From JBFWIW01 sp050253535 (GTDB taxonomy: Bacteria; Bacillota; Clostridia; Oscillospirales; Oscillospiraceae), in assembly GCA_050253535.1 (NCBI GenBank), contig JBFWIW010000013.1:1-55478 (forward strand): a stretch of DNA of 55,478 nucleotides, given 5' to 3'. The first letter of the stretch is position 1. Every line of letters begins with the position of its first letter. The notes beneath the pieces were generated by a model. It did no database searches. It had not been told where the DNA came from and saw only the letters and a list, made by a program, of their open reading frames with translations. Shown here piece by piece: positions 16,977 to 25,386 of this stretch. Position numbers and translations under genes: made by a program.

Positions 16977-17345
16977 ATGATACAGCAGGAATCTTATCTG
17001 AAGGTCGCCGACAACACCGGCGCCAAGGAAATTAAATGCATCCGTGTACTGGGCGGCTCAAAGAGAAAATACGGAAACATCGGCGATGTTATCGTGGCTT
17101 CCGTTCGAAAAGCAGCCCCCGGCGGTACCGTTAAGAAGGGCGATGTGGTTAAGGCCGTCATTGTCCGCACCGCAAAGGGTGTCCGTCGTGCAGATGGAAC
17201 CTATGTCCGTTTCGATGAAAACGCGGCGGTTCTTATTAAGGAAGACAAGAATCCCAGAGGGACCCGTATTTTTGGGCCCGTCGCTCGCGAGCTCCGCGAC
17301 AAGGATTATATGAAGATCCTGTCTCTGGCTCCTGAAGTAATATAG
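16977..17345 (+). CDS. rplN: 50S ribosomal protein L14
   Basis: Interface protein of the large subunit, also the docking site of RsfS in other bacteria. 122 residues, with LKVADNTGAKEIKCIRVLGG at the start and GTRIFGPVARELRD near the end. AAGGAGG precedes the ATG. Confidence 0.99.
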   Translation: MIQQESYLKVADNTGAKEIKCIRVLGGSKRKYGNIGDVIVASVRKAAPGGTVKKGDVVKAVIVRTAKGVRRADGTYVRFDENAAVLIKEDKNPRGTRIFGPVARELRDKDYMKILSLAPEVI

Positions 17346-17357
17346 GGAGGGCTAAAG

Positions 17358-17663
17358 ATGAACATCAGAAGAGACGATAAGGTTATAGTCCTTTCCGGAA
17401 AAGACAAGGGCAAGGAGGGCAAGGTCCACTCCGTTGACCCCAAAAACAGCAAAGTCATCGTCGAAGGTGTAAACGTTGCGCGGCGTCATCAGAAGCCCCG
17501 CAAGCAGGGTGATGAGGGCGGCATCATAAAGAAGGAAACGCCTATATACTCCTGCAAGGTAATGCTCGTCTGCCCCAAATGCGGCAAGCCGACAAGGATA
17601 GCCTACAAACTCACTGCCGACGGCAAAGTACGCGTCTGCAAAAAATGCGGCGCGGATATATAA
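17358..17663 (+). CDS. rplX: 50S ribosomal protein L24 (zinc-ribbon type)
   Basis: Assembly-initiator protein of the large subunit with an N-terminal KOW motif (VIVLSGKDKGKEGKVHSVDP). 101 residues. The C-terminal half carries a four-cysteine ribbon, Cys72xxCys75 and Cys94xxCys97, consistent with a zinc-binding form of L24. Confidence 0.98.
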   Translation: MNIRRDDKVIVLSGKDKGKEGKVHSVDPKNSKVIVEGVNVARRHQKPRKQGDEGGIIKKETPIYSCKVMLVCPKCGKPTRIAYKLTADGKVRVCKKCGADI

Positions 17664-17681
17664 GAGAGAGGAGAGACTAAT

Positions 17682-18224
17682 ATGGCAAGACTTAAGAAAA
17701 AGTACCTGGAAGAAGTCGCTCCTGCTCTCATGCAGAAGTTCCAGTACAAGAGTATAATGCAGGTCCCAAAGCTTAATAAAATAGTCATTAACGTCGGCTG
17801 CGGCGATGCGCGTGACAACGCAAAGGCCCTTGACGCCGTCGTCAAAGACATAACCGCTATTACCGGCCAGAAAGCCGTTATCACAAAGGCCAGAAAGTCC
17901 GTCGCAAACTTCAAGCTCCGCGAGGGTATGGCTGTCGGCGTTAAGGTTACGCTCCGTAGCGATAAGATGTGGGAATTTCTTGACAGACTCTTTAACGTCG
18001 CTCTCCCCCGTGTCCGCGACTTCCGCGGCATAAGCGCAAACTCCTTCGACGGCAGAGGCAATTATGCACTTGGCGTTAAGGAGCAGCTTATCTTCCCTGA
18101 GATCGACTACGATAAGATCGAGAAGATCCGCGGAATGGACATCATAATGTGCACCACCGCGAACACAGATGAAGAGGCGAGAGAGCTCCTGCAGCTTCTG
18201 GGCGCTCCCTTCATCCAGGCGTAA
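17682..18224 (+). CDS. rplE: 50S ribosomal protein L5
   Basis: 5S rRNA-binding protein that contacts P-site tRNA. 180 residues with MQVPKLNKIVINVGCGDA, the KARKSVANFKLREGMAVG segment and the DYDKIEKIRGMDI C-terminal region. Downstream rpsN follows after 15 bases. Confidence 0.99.
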   Translation: MARLKKKYLEEVAPALMQKFQYKSIMQVPKLNKIVINVGCGDARDNAKALDAVVKDITAITGQKAVITKARKSVANFKLREGMAVGVKVTLRSDKMWEFLDRLFNVALPRVRDFRGISANSFDGRGNYALGVKEQLIFPEIDYDKIEKIRGMDIIMCTTANTDEEARELLQLLGAPFIQA

Positions 18225-18239
18225 GGAGGAGAATGAACA

Positions 18240-18425
18240 ATGGCTAAGAAATCCATGATTTTAAAACAGCAGGCAGTGCCCAAATTCTCTAGCCGCCGCT
18301 ATAACCGCTGCAAGATCTGCGGTCGTCCCCACGCTTACCTGAGAGATTACGGCGTCTGCCGTATCTGCTTCCGCGAGCTGGCTTATAAGGGCGAGATTCC
18401 CGGCGTCAGAAAAGCATCTTGGTAA
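18240..18425 (+). CDS. rpsZ: 30S ribosomal protein S14, zinc type
   Basis: Small-subunit head protein of the zinc-binding (C+) type: 61 residues with Cys24xxCys27 and Cys40xxCys43 around RPHAYLRDYGVCRICF. The zinc form is normal in Gram-positives. It is followed by an unusually long 185-bp spacer before rpsH. Confidence 0.98.
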   Translation: MAKKSMILKQQAVPKFSSRRYNRCKICGRPHAYLRDYGVCRICFRELAYKGEIPGVRKASW

Positions 18426-18600
18426 ATTTCGGCGCGGCTTTGTAATTTCGGGGAATATACCCGAAAGGGATTACAAAGCTGGCCGTAGGTGATGAGCCCC
18501 GTTAAAAGTTGGCGAAAGGTCACTGAGAGTAGCCCTTCGGCTGCCCACCGTGATACCTCGCCACTGGAACAGGTTATAACCTGTAACTCTAATAAGGAGG
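18426..18600 (+). ncRNA. Structured spacer RNA between rpsN and rpsH (candidate cis-regulator)
   Basis: Inside a cluster where most gaps are 10-20 bases, this 185-bp spacer folds by eye into three parts. GCTTTGTAAT (18437-18446) pairs with ATTACAAAGC (18470-18479) and encloses TCGGG/CCCGA. GGCGA (from 18511) pairs with TCGCC (ending 18562), with further pairs inside and a terminal AGCC-CTTC-GGCT. ACAGGTTATAACCTGT (18569-18584) is a perfect 16-bp palindrome. There is no T run, so it is not a simple terminator. It may bind a ribosomal protein (S8 is a candidate because it controls the spc operon in E. coli) or an RNase. Function is inferred only. Confidence 0.55.
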
Positions 18601-18610
18601 TCACAATTTA

Positions 18611-19006
18611 ATGATGATCACTGATCCCATTGCGGATATGCTAACCCGAATCAGAAATGCTAATTCCGCAAAGCATGCAACTGTGGATATCCCTGCTTCC
18701 AACATGAAGAAGGCAATAGCAGATATCCTGCTCGAAGAGGGTTATATCAAAAATTTTCAGATCATAGCAGATGGCACCCAGGGCGTCATCAGAGTTACTC
18801 TGAAGTATAACGGAACCGACAAGGTCATTTCCGGCCTTCGCCGTGTTTCCAAGCCGGGCCTGCGCGTATACGCCGGCGCCGATGAGTTGCCCTACGTTCT
18901 TAAGGGACTGGGCATCGCAATAATTTCCACATCCAGGGGCGTCATGACCGACAAAAAGGCTAGAACCAGCCATGTCGGAGGCGAAGTCCTTGCATTCGTG
19001 TGGTAA
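18611..19006 (+). CDS. rpsH: 30S ribosomal protein S8
   Basis: 16S rRNA central-domain binding protein; in E. coli it is also the spc operon repressor. 131 residues, starting ITDPIADMLTRIRNA and ending STSRGVMTDKKARTSHVGGE. Two adjacent ATGs are possible (18611, 18614); the AAGGAGG ending at 18600 favours the first. It follows the structured spacer. Confidence 0.98.
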   Translation: MMITDPIADMLTRIRNANSAKHATVDIPASNMKKAIADILLEEGYIKNFQIIADGTQGVIRVTLKYNGTDKVISGLRRVSKPGLRVYAGADELPYVLKGLGIAIISTSRGVMTDKKARTSHVGGEVLAFVW

Positions 19007-19021
19007 GGGGGGAATGGGAAT

Positions 19022-19561
19022 ATGTCAAGAATAGGTAGAGCTCCCATTACGGTGCCCGCCGGCGTTGACGTCAAGATAGACGCTGCCAACACGATCACCG
19101 TAAAGGGTCCCAAGGGTACCCTTACGAAAACGCTCCATCCCGCGATAAGCGTAAACATCGACGGCGGCATAATCAATGTGACGCGTCCCAACGATGAGAA
19201 AGAAAGCCGCAGCCTCCACGGGCTTACAAGGACCTTGGTCTCCAACATGATCGTCGGAGTCACCGAAGGCTTTAAGAAGGAACTCGACGTCAACGGCGTT
19301 GGTTACAGAGCCGCAAAGGAAGGCAAAAAGCTGGTAATGAACCTCGGTTATTCCCATCAGGTTTTTGTCGAAGAGATACCCGGAATAACGGTCGACGTCC
19401 CTAACCCGAACAGGGTTGTCATAAACGGCTCAGACAAGCAGATGGTCGGTCAGTTTGCGGCGGATGTCCGCAGTAAGAGACCGCCGGAACCCTATAAGGG
19501 AAAAGGTATAAAGTACGCAGATGAAGTCATTCGCCGCAAAGAAGGCAAGACAGGTAAATAA
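19022..19561 (+). CDS. rplF: 50S ribosomal protein L6
   Basis: Large-subunit stalk-base protein, next to the factor-binding centre. 179 residues with SRIGRAPITVPAGVDV at the N-terminus and the conserved RRPEPYKGKGIKY-like segment (here KRPPEPYKGKGIKYADE) at the C-terminus. GGGGGGAATGGGAAT precedes the ATG. Confidence 0.99.
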   Translation: MSRIGRAPITVPAGVDVKIDAANTITVKGPKGTLTKTLHPAISVNIDGGIINVTRPNDEKESRSLHGLTRTLVSNMIVGVTEGFKKELDVNGVGYRAAKEGKKLVMNLGYSHQVFVEEIPGITVDVPNPNRVVINGSDKQMVGQFAADVRSKRPPEPYKGKGIKYADEVIRRKEGKTGK

Positions 19562-19576
19562 AGGAGGTGTGCCTAG

Positions 19577-19936
19577 ATGATTAAGAGACCTGATACAAAA
19601 GCACAGCGCACTAAGCGCCATAAAAGAGTCAGAGCAAAGGTTTCGGGCACGCCCGAAACACCCAGACTTAATGTTTTCCGCAGTGAGATGCACATTTATG
19701 CCCAAATCATCGATGATGTGAACGGCAGAACACTGTGTTCCGCTTCCACCGTGGAGAAAAATTTCGAAGGGACCGGCAGCAACAAGGATTCAGCAAAAAA
19801 GGTCGGTCTTATGATAGCCGAGCGCGCCAAGGCCAAGGGTATCGAGAACGTGGTATTTGACCGCGGCGGATACATTTACCATGGTCGTGTTCAGGCTCTC
19901 GCAGAGGGCGCCCGCGAGGGCGGCCTCACATTCTAA
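19577..19936 (+). CDS. rplR: 50S ribosomal protein L18
   Basis: 5S rRNA-binding protein of the central protuberance. 119 residues with GTPETPRLNVFRSEMHIYAQ and the C-terminal FDRGGYIYHGRVQALAEGAR. Start at ATG after AAGGAGG. Confidence 0.99.
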   Translation: MIKRPDTKAQRTKRHKRVRAKVSGTPETPRLNVFRSEMHIYAQIIDDVNGRTLCSASTVEKNFEGTGSNKDSAKKVGLMIAERAKAKGIENVVFDRGGYIYHGRVQALAEGAREGGLTF

Positions 19937-19956
19937 CGGGGAGGAGGAAACAATAA

Positions 19957-20478
19957 ATGGCTTACAATAACAACAGAAGAGACAGAAGAGAAGAAGTCCA
20001 GTCTGAGTTTACCGAGAAGGTTGTTTCTCTCAACCGTGTTTCCAAAACGGTCAAGGGCGGACGTATCTTTAAATTTGCGGCTCTCTGCGTTGTCGGAGAC
20101 GGCAAGGGCAGGGTCGGTTTCGGCTTGGGTAAAGCTGCCGAAGTTTCCGAAGCTATCCGCAAAGGTATCGATGACGCGAAGAAGAATATTACCACAATCA
20201 CGCTTTCCGGGACCACCATACCTCACGAGGTAATCGGTGAGTTCGGAGCCGGCAGAGTACTTTTAAAGCCAGCTCCCGCCGGTACCGGCGTTATCGCCGG
20301 TGGCGCAGTCCGTGCTGTCGTCGAGGCAGCCGGGATTTCCGATATAAGAACAAAATGCCTGCGTTCCAATAACCCGCAGAACGTCGTTGCAGCCACAATG
20401 GTCGGTCTTAAGTCGCTTCGCGACGCCGAACAGGTTGCAAAGATCCGCGGCAAGAGCGTAGAAGAGATTATGGGTTAG
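19957..20478 (+). CDS. rpsE: 30S ribosomal protein S5
   Basis: Decoding-accuracy protein at the mRNA entry. 173 residues: an N-terminal Asn/Arg-rich start, the S5 RNA-binding domain (VSLNRVSKTVKGGRIFKF, GDGKGRVGFGLGKA) and the C-terminal domain (LLKPAPAGTGVIAGGAVRAV). GGGGAGGAGG site upstream. Confidence 0.99.
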   Translation: MAYNNNRRDRREEVQSEFTEKVVSLNRVSKTVKGGRIFKFAALCVVGDGKGRVGFGLGKAAEVSEAIRKGIDDAKKNITTITLSGTTIPHEVIGEFGAGRVLLKPAPAGTGVIAGGAVRAVVEAAGISDIRTKCLRSNNPQNVVAATMVGLKSLRDAEQVAKIRGKSVEEIMG

Positions 20479-20489
20479 GAGGGGCGACA

Positions 20490-20669
20490 ATGGCTAATCT
20501 GAAAGTGAAGCTCTTAAAGAGCTTAAACGGCAGAAACGAAAAGCATATCGCCACTGCCAAATCTATGGGTCTCAAGAAGATCGGCAATGAGACGGTGCAG
20601 CCCGACAACCCGCAGACCAGAGGCAAGATCGACCAGATCGGCTATCTGCTCCAGGTTACCAAAGAGTAA
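20490..20669 (+). CDS. rpmD: 50S ribosomal protein L30
   Basis: Small large-subunit protein found in the canonical position between S5 and L15. 59 codons: MANLKVKLLKSLNGRNEKHI, then ATAKSMGLKKIGNETVQPDN and the ending GYLLQVTKE. The pattern of a short beta strand, G-R-x(6)-T-x-x-x-LGL/MGLKKI helix and QTRGKI matches L30. An AGGAGGGG ribosome site precedes the ATG at 20490. Too short to show up in a 60-residue ORF scan. Confidence 0.97.
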   Translation: MANLKVKLLKSLNGRNEKHIATAKSMGLKKIGNETVQPDNPQTRGKIDQIGYLLQVTKE

Positions 20670-20683
20670 GGAGGTTCAGGCAG

Positions 20684-21124
20684 ATGAAATTATCCAATCT
20701 TTCCCCGGCTGCCGGCTCCACGCATGTGGCAAAGCGCAAGGGCAGAGGTCCGGGCACAGGAAACGGAAAGACCGGCGGCCGTGGCCATAAGGGTCAGAAG
20801 GCCCGCTCCGGCGGTGGCGTCAGGGTTGGTTTTGAAGGCGGCCAGATGCCTTTGGCCCGCCGCGTCCCCAAAAGAGGGTTCAATAATATTTTTGCAAAGC
20901 CTCTGGAGGCTGTCAATGTTTCTGCTCTAGAGTGCTTTGAAAATGGTACAGTGGTCGATGCCGAGATGCTTATGGAGAAGGGACTCCTCTCCAAATGCGA
21001 GTACGGCGTTAAGATCCTTGCCGGCGGCACCCTGACAAAAAAGCTTACAGTGAAAGCTTCTGCGTTCTCCAAGGCGGCAACCGAAAAGATAGAGGGTGCC
21101 GGCGGAAAGGCAGAGGTGGTGTAA
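20684..21124 (+). CDS. rplO: 50S ribosomal protein L15
   Basis: Late-assembly large-subunit protein. 146 residues with the glycine/arginine-rich N-terminus (KRKGRGPGTGNGKTGGRGHKG in part) and RVPKRGFNNIF. AAGGAGG site; secY begins two bases after its stop. Confidence 0.99.
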   Translation: MKLSNLSPAAGSTHVAKRKGRGPGTGNGKTGGRGHKGQKARSGGGVRVGFEGGQMPLARRVPKRGFNNIFAKPLEAVNVSALECFENGTVVDAEMLMEKGLLSKCEYGVKILAGGTLTKKLTVKASAFSKAATEKIEGAGGKAEVV

Positions 21125-21125
21125 G

Positions 21126-22424
21126 GTGCTTACTACTATACGAAACGCATGGAAGATAGAGGAAATCAGGAAGAAAATGCTCTTCACAGTATTTATCATC
21201 CTGCTCTATCGCCTTGGGAACTCTGTTCCGGTTCCGTATGTTGACACTGAAAATCTGGGCAAGTACTTCCAGGCATACTCCAACACCGTACTCGGACTCT
21301 ATAATGTAATGTCCGGCAGCTCGTTCTCCCGGGCAACGATATTCGCGCTATCCATACAGCCGTATATCAACGCCTCCATCATAATGCAGCTCCTCACCAT
21401 TGCAATACCGGCCCTTGAGAGGATGCAGAAAGAAGGCGGAGAAGAGGGAAAAAAGAGGATCGCAAGTATTACAAGATATGCTACGGTCGGCATAGGTCTT
21501 CTTCAGGGCTTTGGTTACTACATCCTGATAAGGAACAACTCTTTGCTCCTGGAATCAGGTTCCACCGTCTGGGCGGGTATTGTCATAGTTCTTACGTTTA
21601 CGGCCGGCTCTGCTCTCATTATGTGGCTGGGCGAACAGATCACCGAGTTTGGTATAGGAAACGGCATATCTATTATACTTTTCGTCAGTATCGTATCACG
21701 CTTCCCACGTAGTATTATGAACATGGTGCAGAGCACGATTCAGATCCCTTCCACTTGGTGGATATACGCACTGATGCTTTTGGGAGCGCTGGCAATCATT
21801 GTTCTGATCGTCATAGTAAATGTTGCCGAGAGAAGGCTCCCGGTGCAATATTCCAAGCGTGTTGTCGGCAGAAAGGTCTATGGCGGGCAATCGACTCACC
21901 TTCCGATAAAGGTGAACATGTCCGGTGTTCTGCCTATCTACTTCGCACAGTCAATAGCGTCCCTTCCGGCGACTATAGCGGCTTTCTTCCAGACACCGAC
22001 CATAGGTACGTTTTGGTCAAAGGTTTTGGCTGCGTTCGACACCACGTCCTACTTCTATATGATTTTCTATTTTTTGCTCATCCTTTTCTTCAGCTATTTC
22101 TATTCAACCATCCAGTTCAACCCGATTGAAGTAGCGAACAACCTGAAGAAAAACGGTGGTTATATACCAGGTTTCAGACCCGGAAAGCCAACCACTGATT
22201 TCATATCCAGGGTACTCAAGAGAGTGACGCTGTTTGGCGCCATATACCTCTCTATCATAGCCATAACGCCGCTCATAATCGGTAGGTTCAGTACCACAGC
22301 CGCCAACTCAGGCGTCGCGATTGGCGGTACGTCCATCATAATCGTTGTTGGCGTCGCGCTTGAGACCATGAAGGCGCTTGAGGCGCAGATGCTCATGAGG
22401 CACTACAAAGGGTTCCTCGAATAA
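21126..22424 (+). CDS. secY: Protein translocase subunit SecY
   Basis: Channel-forming core of the Sec translocon in the cytoplasmic membrane. 432 residues with about ten membrane spans; GNSVPVPYVDTENL in the first loop, ITEFGIGNGISIILF, and the NPIEVANNLKKNGGYIPGFRPGKPT-type cytoplasmic loop (seen at about 330-355). The GTG at 21126 is chosen: AGAGGTGG sits just upstream inside the end of rplO, and the next family residues (TIRNAWKIEEIRKK) follow at once. No secE or secG in view. Confidence 0.98.
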   Translation: MLTTIRNAWKIEEIRKKMLFTVFIILLYRLGNSVPVPYVDTENLGKYFQAYSNTVLGLYNVMSGSSFSRATIFALSIQPYINASIIMQLLTIAIPALERMQKEGGEEGKKRIASITRYATVGIGLLQGFGYYILIRNNSLLLESGSTVWAGIVIVLTFTAGSALIMWLGEQITEFGIGNGISIILFVSIVSRFPRSIMNMVQSTIQIPSTWWIYALMLLGALAIIVLIVIVNVAERRLPVQYSKRVVGRKVYGGQSTHLPIKVNMSGVLPIYFAQSIASLPATIAAFFQTPTIGTFWSKVLAAFDTTSYFYMIFYFLLILFFSYFYSTIQFNPIEVANNLKKNGGYIPGFRPGKPTTDFISRVLKRVTLFGAIYLSIIAITPLIIGRFSTTAANSGVAIGGTSIIIVVGVALETMKALEAQMLMRHYKGFLE

Positions 22425-22437
22425 GGAGGGGTTTTGT

Positions 22438-23076
22438 ATGAAGCTTATGTTTTTGGGCGCGCCGGGAGCCGGTAAAGGCACTCAGGCGGAGCTCGTAGCG
22501 AAAGCGCTCGGTATCCCAACGATATCGACTGGAAATATTCTGCGTACGGCCATTAAAAACGGTACCGCCGTAGGCCTTAAGGCCAAAGCATTTATCGAAA
22601 AAGGTATCCTGGTTCCTGACGATGTCATAATCGGTATCGTCCGGGAACGTCTCGCGGAATCGGACTGCGTGAAGGGCTTTATTCTGGACGGCATGCCGAG
22701 GACCATCGCTCAGGCAGAGGCTCTTGAGACATCCGGGGTGGAGTTCGACGCGGTAATATCAATTGAGGTTTCCGACGAGGTTATTGAGAAGAGGATGACG
22801 GGAAGGCGCACTTGCTCCGCTTGCGGAGCTACCTTCCACACCGAGGCTAATCCACCTGAAAAAGAGGGTATATGCGATAATTGCGGGGGTGAACTTTCAA
22901 TCCGCAAGGATGATATGCCCGAGACGGTGAAAAACCGCCTGAAGATATACCATGTGGAGACGGAGCCACTGCTGGGTTTCTATAAAGAGCGCGGTAAACT
23001 CCGCACTGTAGCCAGTCAGGAGAAGGTTTCTGATACGACAAAGCTTATTTTTGATGCTCTGGGGATGACTGAATGA
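22438..23076 (+). CDS. adk: Adenylate kinase with zinc-type LID
   Basis: Interconverts ATP + AMP and 2 ADP. 212 residues with P-loop GAPGAGKGT (7-15), DGMPRT near 84-89 (DGFPRT in most relatives) and a LID domain bearing four cysteines, Cys126xxCys129 and Cys146xxCys149, which in Gram-positive homologues bind structural zinc. AAGGAGG upstream; its TGA overlaps the map ATG (ATGA). Confidence 0.98.
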   Translation: MKLMFLGAPGAGKGTQAELVAKALGIPTISTGNILRTAIKNGTAVGLKAKAFIEKGILVPDDVIIGIVRERLAESDCVKGFILDGMPRTIAQAEALETSGVEFDAVISIEVSDEVIEKRMTGRRTCSACGATFHTEANPPEKEGICDNCGGELSIRKDDMPETVKNRLKIYHVETEPLLGFYKERGKLRTVASQEKVSDTTKLIFDALGMTE

Positions 23077-23816
23077 TAAAGATCAAGTCCTCAAGAGAAA
23101 TAGACCTAATGCGCCGTGCGGGAAAAATTGCCGCGGCAGCCCGTGCTTTGGCAGGGGAAATGGTGACCCCCGGCGTTACAACCCGAGAAATTGACAGAGC
23201 AATACACGATTTCATTCTTTCACAGGGTGCGACTCCCACTTTTCTGAACTACAACGGCTTCCCCGGAAGCGTCTGTATCTCGGTAAACGAGGAAGTCATC
23301 CACGGTATCCCCGGTAAACGGGTAATACATGCGGGCGACATCGTTAGTATAGACGTAGGGGCAACCAAGGATGGATATGTGGGCGACTGCGCCGACACCT
23401 TCATAGCCGGCCATGGAACGGACGAAGTGAAAAGGCTCATTGAAGTCACAAAGCAGAGCTTTTTTGAGGGCATGAAAGTTGCCCGGACTGGATATAGGAT
23501 CTCGGATATTTCCAACCTAATCCAGACATATGTTGAGGCACACGGATTTTCGGTAGTCAGGGAGTATGTGGGCCACGGTGTGGGCTCAGTACTCCATGAA
23601 GCCCCGGAAGTCCCGAATTACGGGGTCCCAGGACACGGGCCGAGACTCATTGCCGGTATGACGATCGCCGTTGAACCCATGGTTAATACAGGTGGCGTTG
23701 CTATCCGCGTCCTTTCGAACAACTGGACGGTTGTAACCTGCGACGGCAAGCCCTCCGCTCACTATGAGAACTCGATTCTTATAACCGACGGCGAGCCGGA
23801 GATACTCACCGCTTGA
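23073..23816 (+). CDS. map: Methionine aminopeptidase, type I
   Basis: Removes N-terminal Met from nascent proteins. 247 residues, pita-bread fold, with the five metal ligands readable in order: Asp (SIDVGA), Asp (GDCADTF), His (VGHGVG), Glu (AVEPM) and Glu (HYENSI). Coupled to adk by a four-base overlap; no N-terminal extension. Confidence 0.98.
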   Translation: MIKIKSSREIDLMRRAGKIAAAARALAGEMVTPGVTTREIDRAIHDFILSQGATPTFLNYNGFPGSVCISVNEEVIHGIPGKRVIHAGDIVSIDVGATKDGYVGDCADTFIAGHGTDEVKRLIEVTKQSFFEGMKVARTGYRISDISNLIQTYVEAHGFSVVREYVGHGVGSVLHEAPEVPNYGVPGHGPRLIAGMTIAVEPMVNTGGVAIRVLSNNWTVVTCDGKPSAHYENSILITDGEPEILTA

Positions 23817-23827
23817 GGGAATACCGT

Positions 23828-24115
23828 ATGAACATTAAAAAATCCAATATAGTGCGAGCCATTGCCGGCAGAGATATGGGAAAATGCTTTTTCGTCACGG
23901 AAACGAACGGAGAGTACGCCATGATTGCCGACGGGGGGACACGTAAACTTGAAAAGCCCAAGCGTAAGAAGCTTAAGCACCTGCGCCTTGAGAACTCAAG
24001 CGAGAGTCGTACGGCAATAAAGATTCAATGCGGTGTCAAGGTTTCCAACAGCGAATTAAGACGGGCGCTCGCCGAATTTTCGGCAGGTCCCGACGGCGGG
24101 CAAGGAGGTATGTAG
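23828..24115 (+). CDS. KOW-domain RNA-binding protein (L14e-like)
   Basis: 95-residue basic protein beginning MNIKKSNIVRAIAGRDMGKC. The N-terminal AGRDMGKCFFV and later EKPKRKKLKHL match the short KOW/L14e-like family that many Clostridia encode between map and infA. Probable RNA-binding or ribosome-associated role, not characterised. The ATG at 23828 behind GAGGGA is preferred over a TTG at 23813 that overlaps the map stop. Its own stop lies two bases before the infA start. Confidence 0.8.
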   Translation: MNIKKSNIVRAIAGRDMGKCFFVTETNGEYAMIADGGTRKLEKPKRKKLKHLRLENSSESRTAIKIQCGVKVSNSELRRALAEFSAGPDGGQGGM

Positions 24116-24117
24116 AT

Positions 24118-24336
24118 TTGGCAAAGGATGACGTCATAGAATTAGAAGGCACGGTAGTGGAGTCACTGCCAAATACAATGTTCCAGGTCGATATCGGCAA
24201 CGGACATACAATATTAGCACATATTTCCGGAAAGCTCAGGATGAATTTTATAAGAATCCTACCCGGCGACAAGGTGACTGTGCAGATGTCACCATATGAT
24301 CTGACGCGCGGCAGGATTACATGGCGCAGCAAGTGA
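24118..24336 (+). CDS. infA: Translation initiation factor IF-1
   Basis: OB-fold factor that blocks the A site during initiation. 72 residues, exactly the usual length, when started at TTG 24118: (M)[18 protein letters not shown], then [20 protein letters not shown] and [27 protein letters not shown] at 24101-24107 supports the TTG. The longer frame upstream only overlaps the KOW gene. Confidence 0.97.
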
Positions 24337-24376
24337 GGCGATAAGCGCCGTCCATGATCGAATAGGAGGTTATCAA

Positions 24377-24490
24377 ATGAAAGTAAGACCGTCTGTTAAG
24401 CCTATTTGCGAAAAGTGTAAGGTAATAAAGCGCAAGGGTAAAGTAATGGTAATCTGCGAGAACCCCAAGCACAAACAGAGACAGGGCTGA
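24377..24490 (+). CDS. rpmJ: 50S ribosomal protein L36
   Basis: 37-residue zinc-type L36: [20 protein letters not shown], with Cys11, Cys14, Cys27 and His32 as the ligands. TAGGAGG lies six bases before the ATG. Position between infA and rpsM is canonical. The next 100 bp to rpsM carry no gene. Confidence 0.97.
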
Positions 24491-24590
24491 AAGCTGTGGC
24501 TAAAGCCGCAGTGAAACGCATGTATTTTGCCATCTCATGAGGAGAGGCGACAGTATCCGTTATTTCTAACGAAAGGAATGATTGACAAGT

Positions 24591-24959
24591 ATGGCACGTA
24601 TTTCCGGTGTTGACCTGCCAAGGGATAAGAGAATCGAGATCGGCCTCACCTATGTCTTTGGCATAGGGAGAACCAGCGCGACAAAAATACTCGAGGCTAC
24701 AGGTATAGACCCCGACAAAAGAGTCAAGGATTTGACCGAGGAAGAGGAAGCTCTTCTCCGCGAATGTATCGACAAGGGCTTTACAGTGGAAGGCGACCTT
24801 CGCCGCACCGTAGCTCTCAACATTAAGAGGCTGACTGAGATCGGATGCTATCGCGGCACCCGTCACAGAAGAGGACTTCCCGTCCGCGGTCAGAGAAGCA
24901 AGACAAACGCCCGTACCCGCAAGGGCCCGAAGCGTACAATGGCTAACAAGAAGAAGTAA
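24591..24959 (+). CDS. rpsM: 30S ribosomal protein S13
   Basis: Small-subunit head protein that contacts P-site tRNA and the L5 bridge. 122 residues starting MARISGVDLPRDKRIEIGL, with the C-terminal basic tail RGLPVRGQRSKTNARTRKGP. The ATG at 24591 is the family start, although AAAGGA lies 13 bases away; an in-frame TTG at 24582 is closer to it and cannot be excluded. Confidence 0.97.
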   Translation: MARISGVDLPRDKRIEIGLTYVFGIGRTSATKILEATGIDPDKRVKDLTEEEEALLRECIDKGFTVEGDLRRTVALNIKRLTEIGCYRGTRHRRGLPVRGQRSKTNARTRKGPKRTMANKKK

Positions 24960-24973
24960 GGGAGGGATATGTA

Positions 24974-25372
24974 ATGGCAGCACCTAAGGGCAAAAAAGTT
25001 AGAACCAGACGCCGCGAACGCAAGAATATTGAAAAGGGAGCAGTGCATATCCGTTCATCCTTTAACAATACAATGGTGACTATCACCGATACAAACGGAA
25101 ACGCCTTATCATGGGCATCCTCAGGCGGCATGGGTTTCCGCGGAAGCAGAAAGTCCACCCCATTCGCCGCACAGACTGCGGCTGAGACAGCCGCAAAGGC
25201 GGCCATGGAGCACGGCCTCAAAACTGTCGAGGTCTTTGTTAAGGGCCCCGGCTCCGGTCGTGAGGCAGCGATCCGCGCACTTCAGTCGGCCGGCCTCGAG
25301 GTCACGATGATAAAAGACGTGACCCCCATACCGCACAACGGTTGCCGTCCGCCTAAGAGACGCAGAGTTTAA
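24974..25372 (+). CDS. rpsK: 30S ribosomal protein S11
   Basis: Platform protein of the small subunit. 132 residues with GAVHIRSSFNNTMVTITD, the GFRGSRKSTPFAAQ segment and the C-terminal PIPHNGCRPPKRRRV. GGGAGGG site upstream. Confidence 0.99.
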   Translation: MAAPKGKKVRTRRRERKNIEKGAVHIRSSFNNTMVTITDTNGNALSWASSGGMGFRGSRKSTPFAAQTAAETAAKAAMEHGLKTVEVFVKGPGSGREAAIRALQSAGLEVTMIKDVTPIPHNGCRPPKRRRV

Positions 25373-25386
25373 GGAGGAGAAAGCAT

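Noticed and set aside
18426..18610. Spacer considered as a tRNA or tRNA-like gene
   Set aside because: Hairpin sizes and lack of a T-loop GTTC motif or a CCA-compatible acceptor stem do not fit a tRNA.
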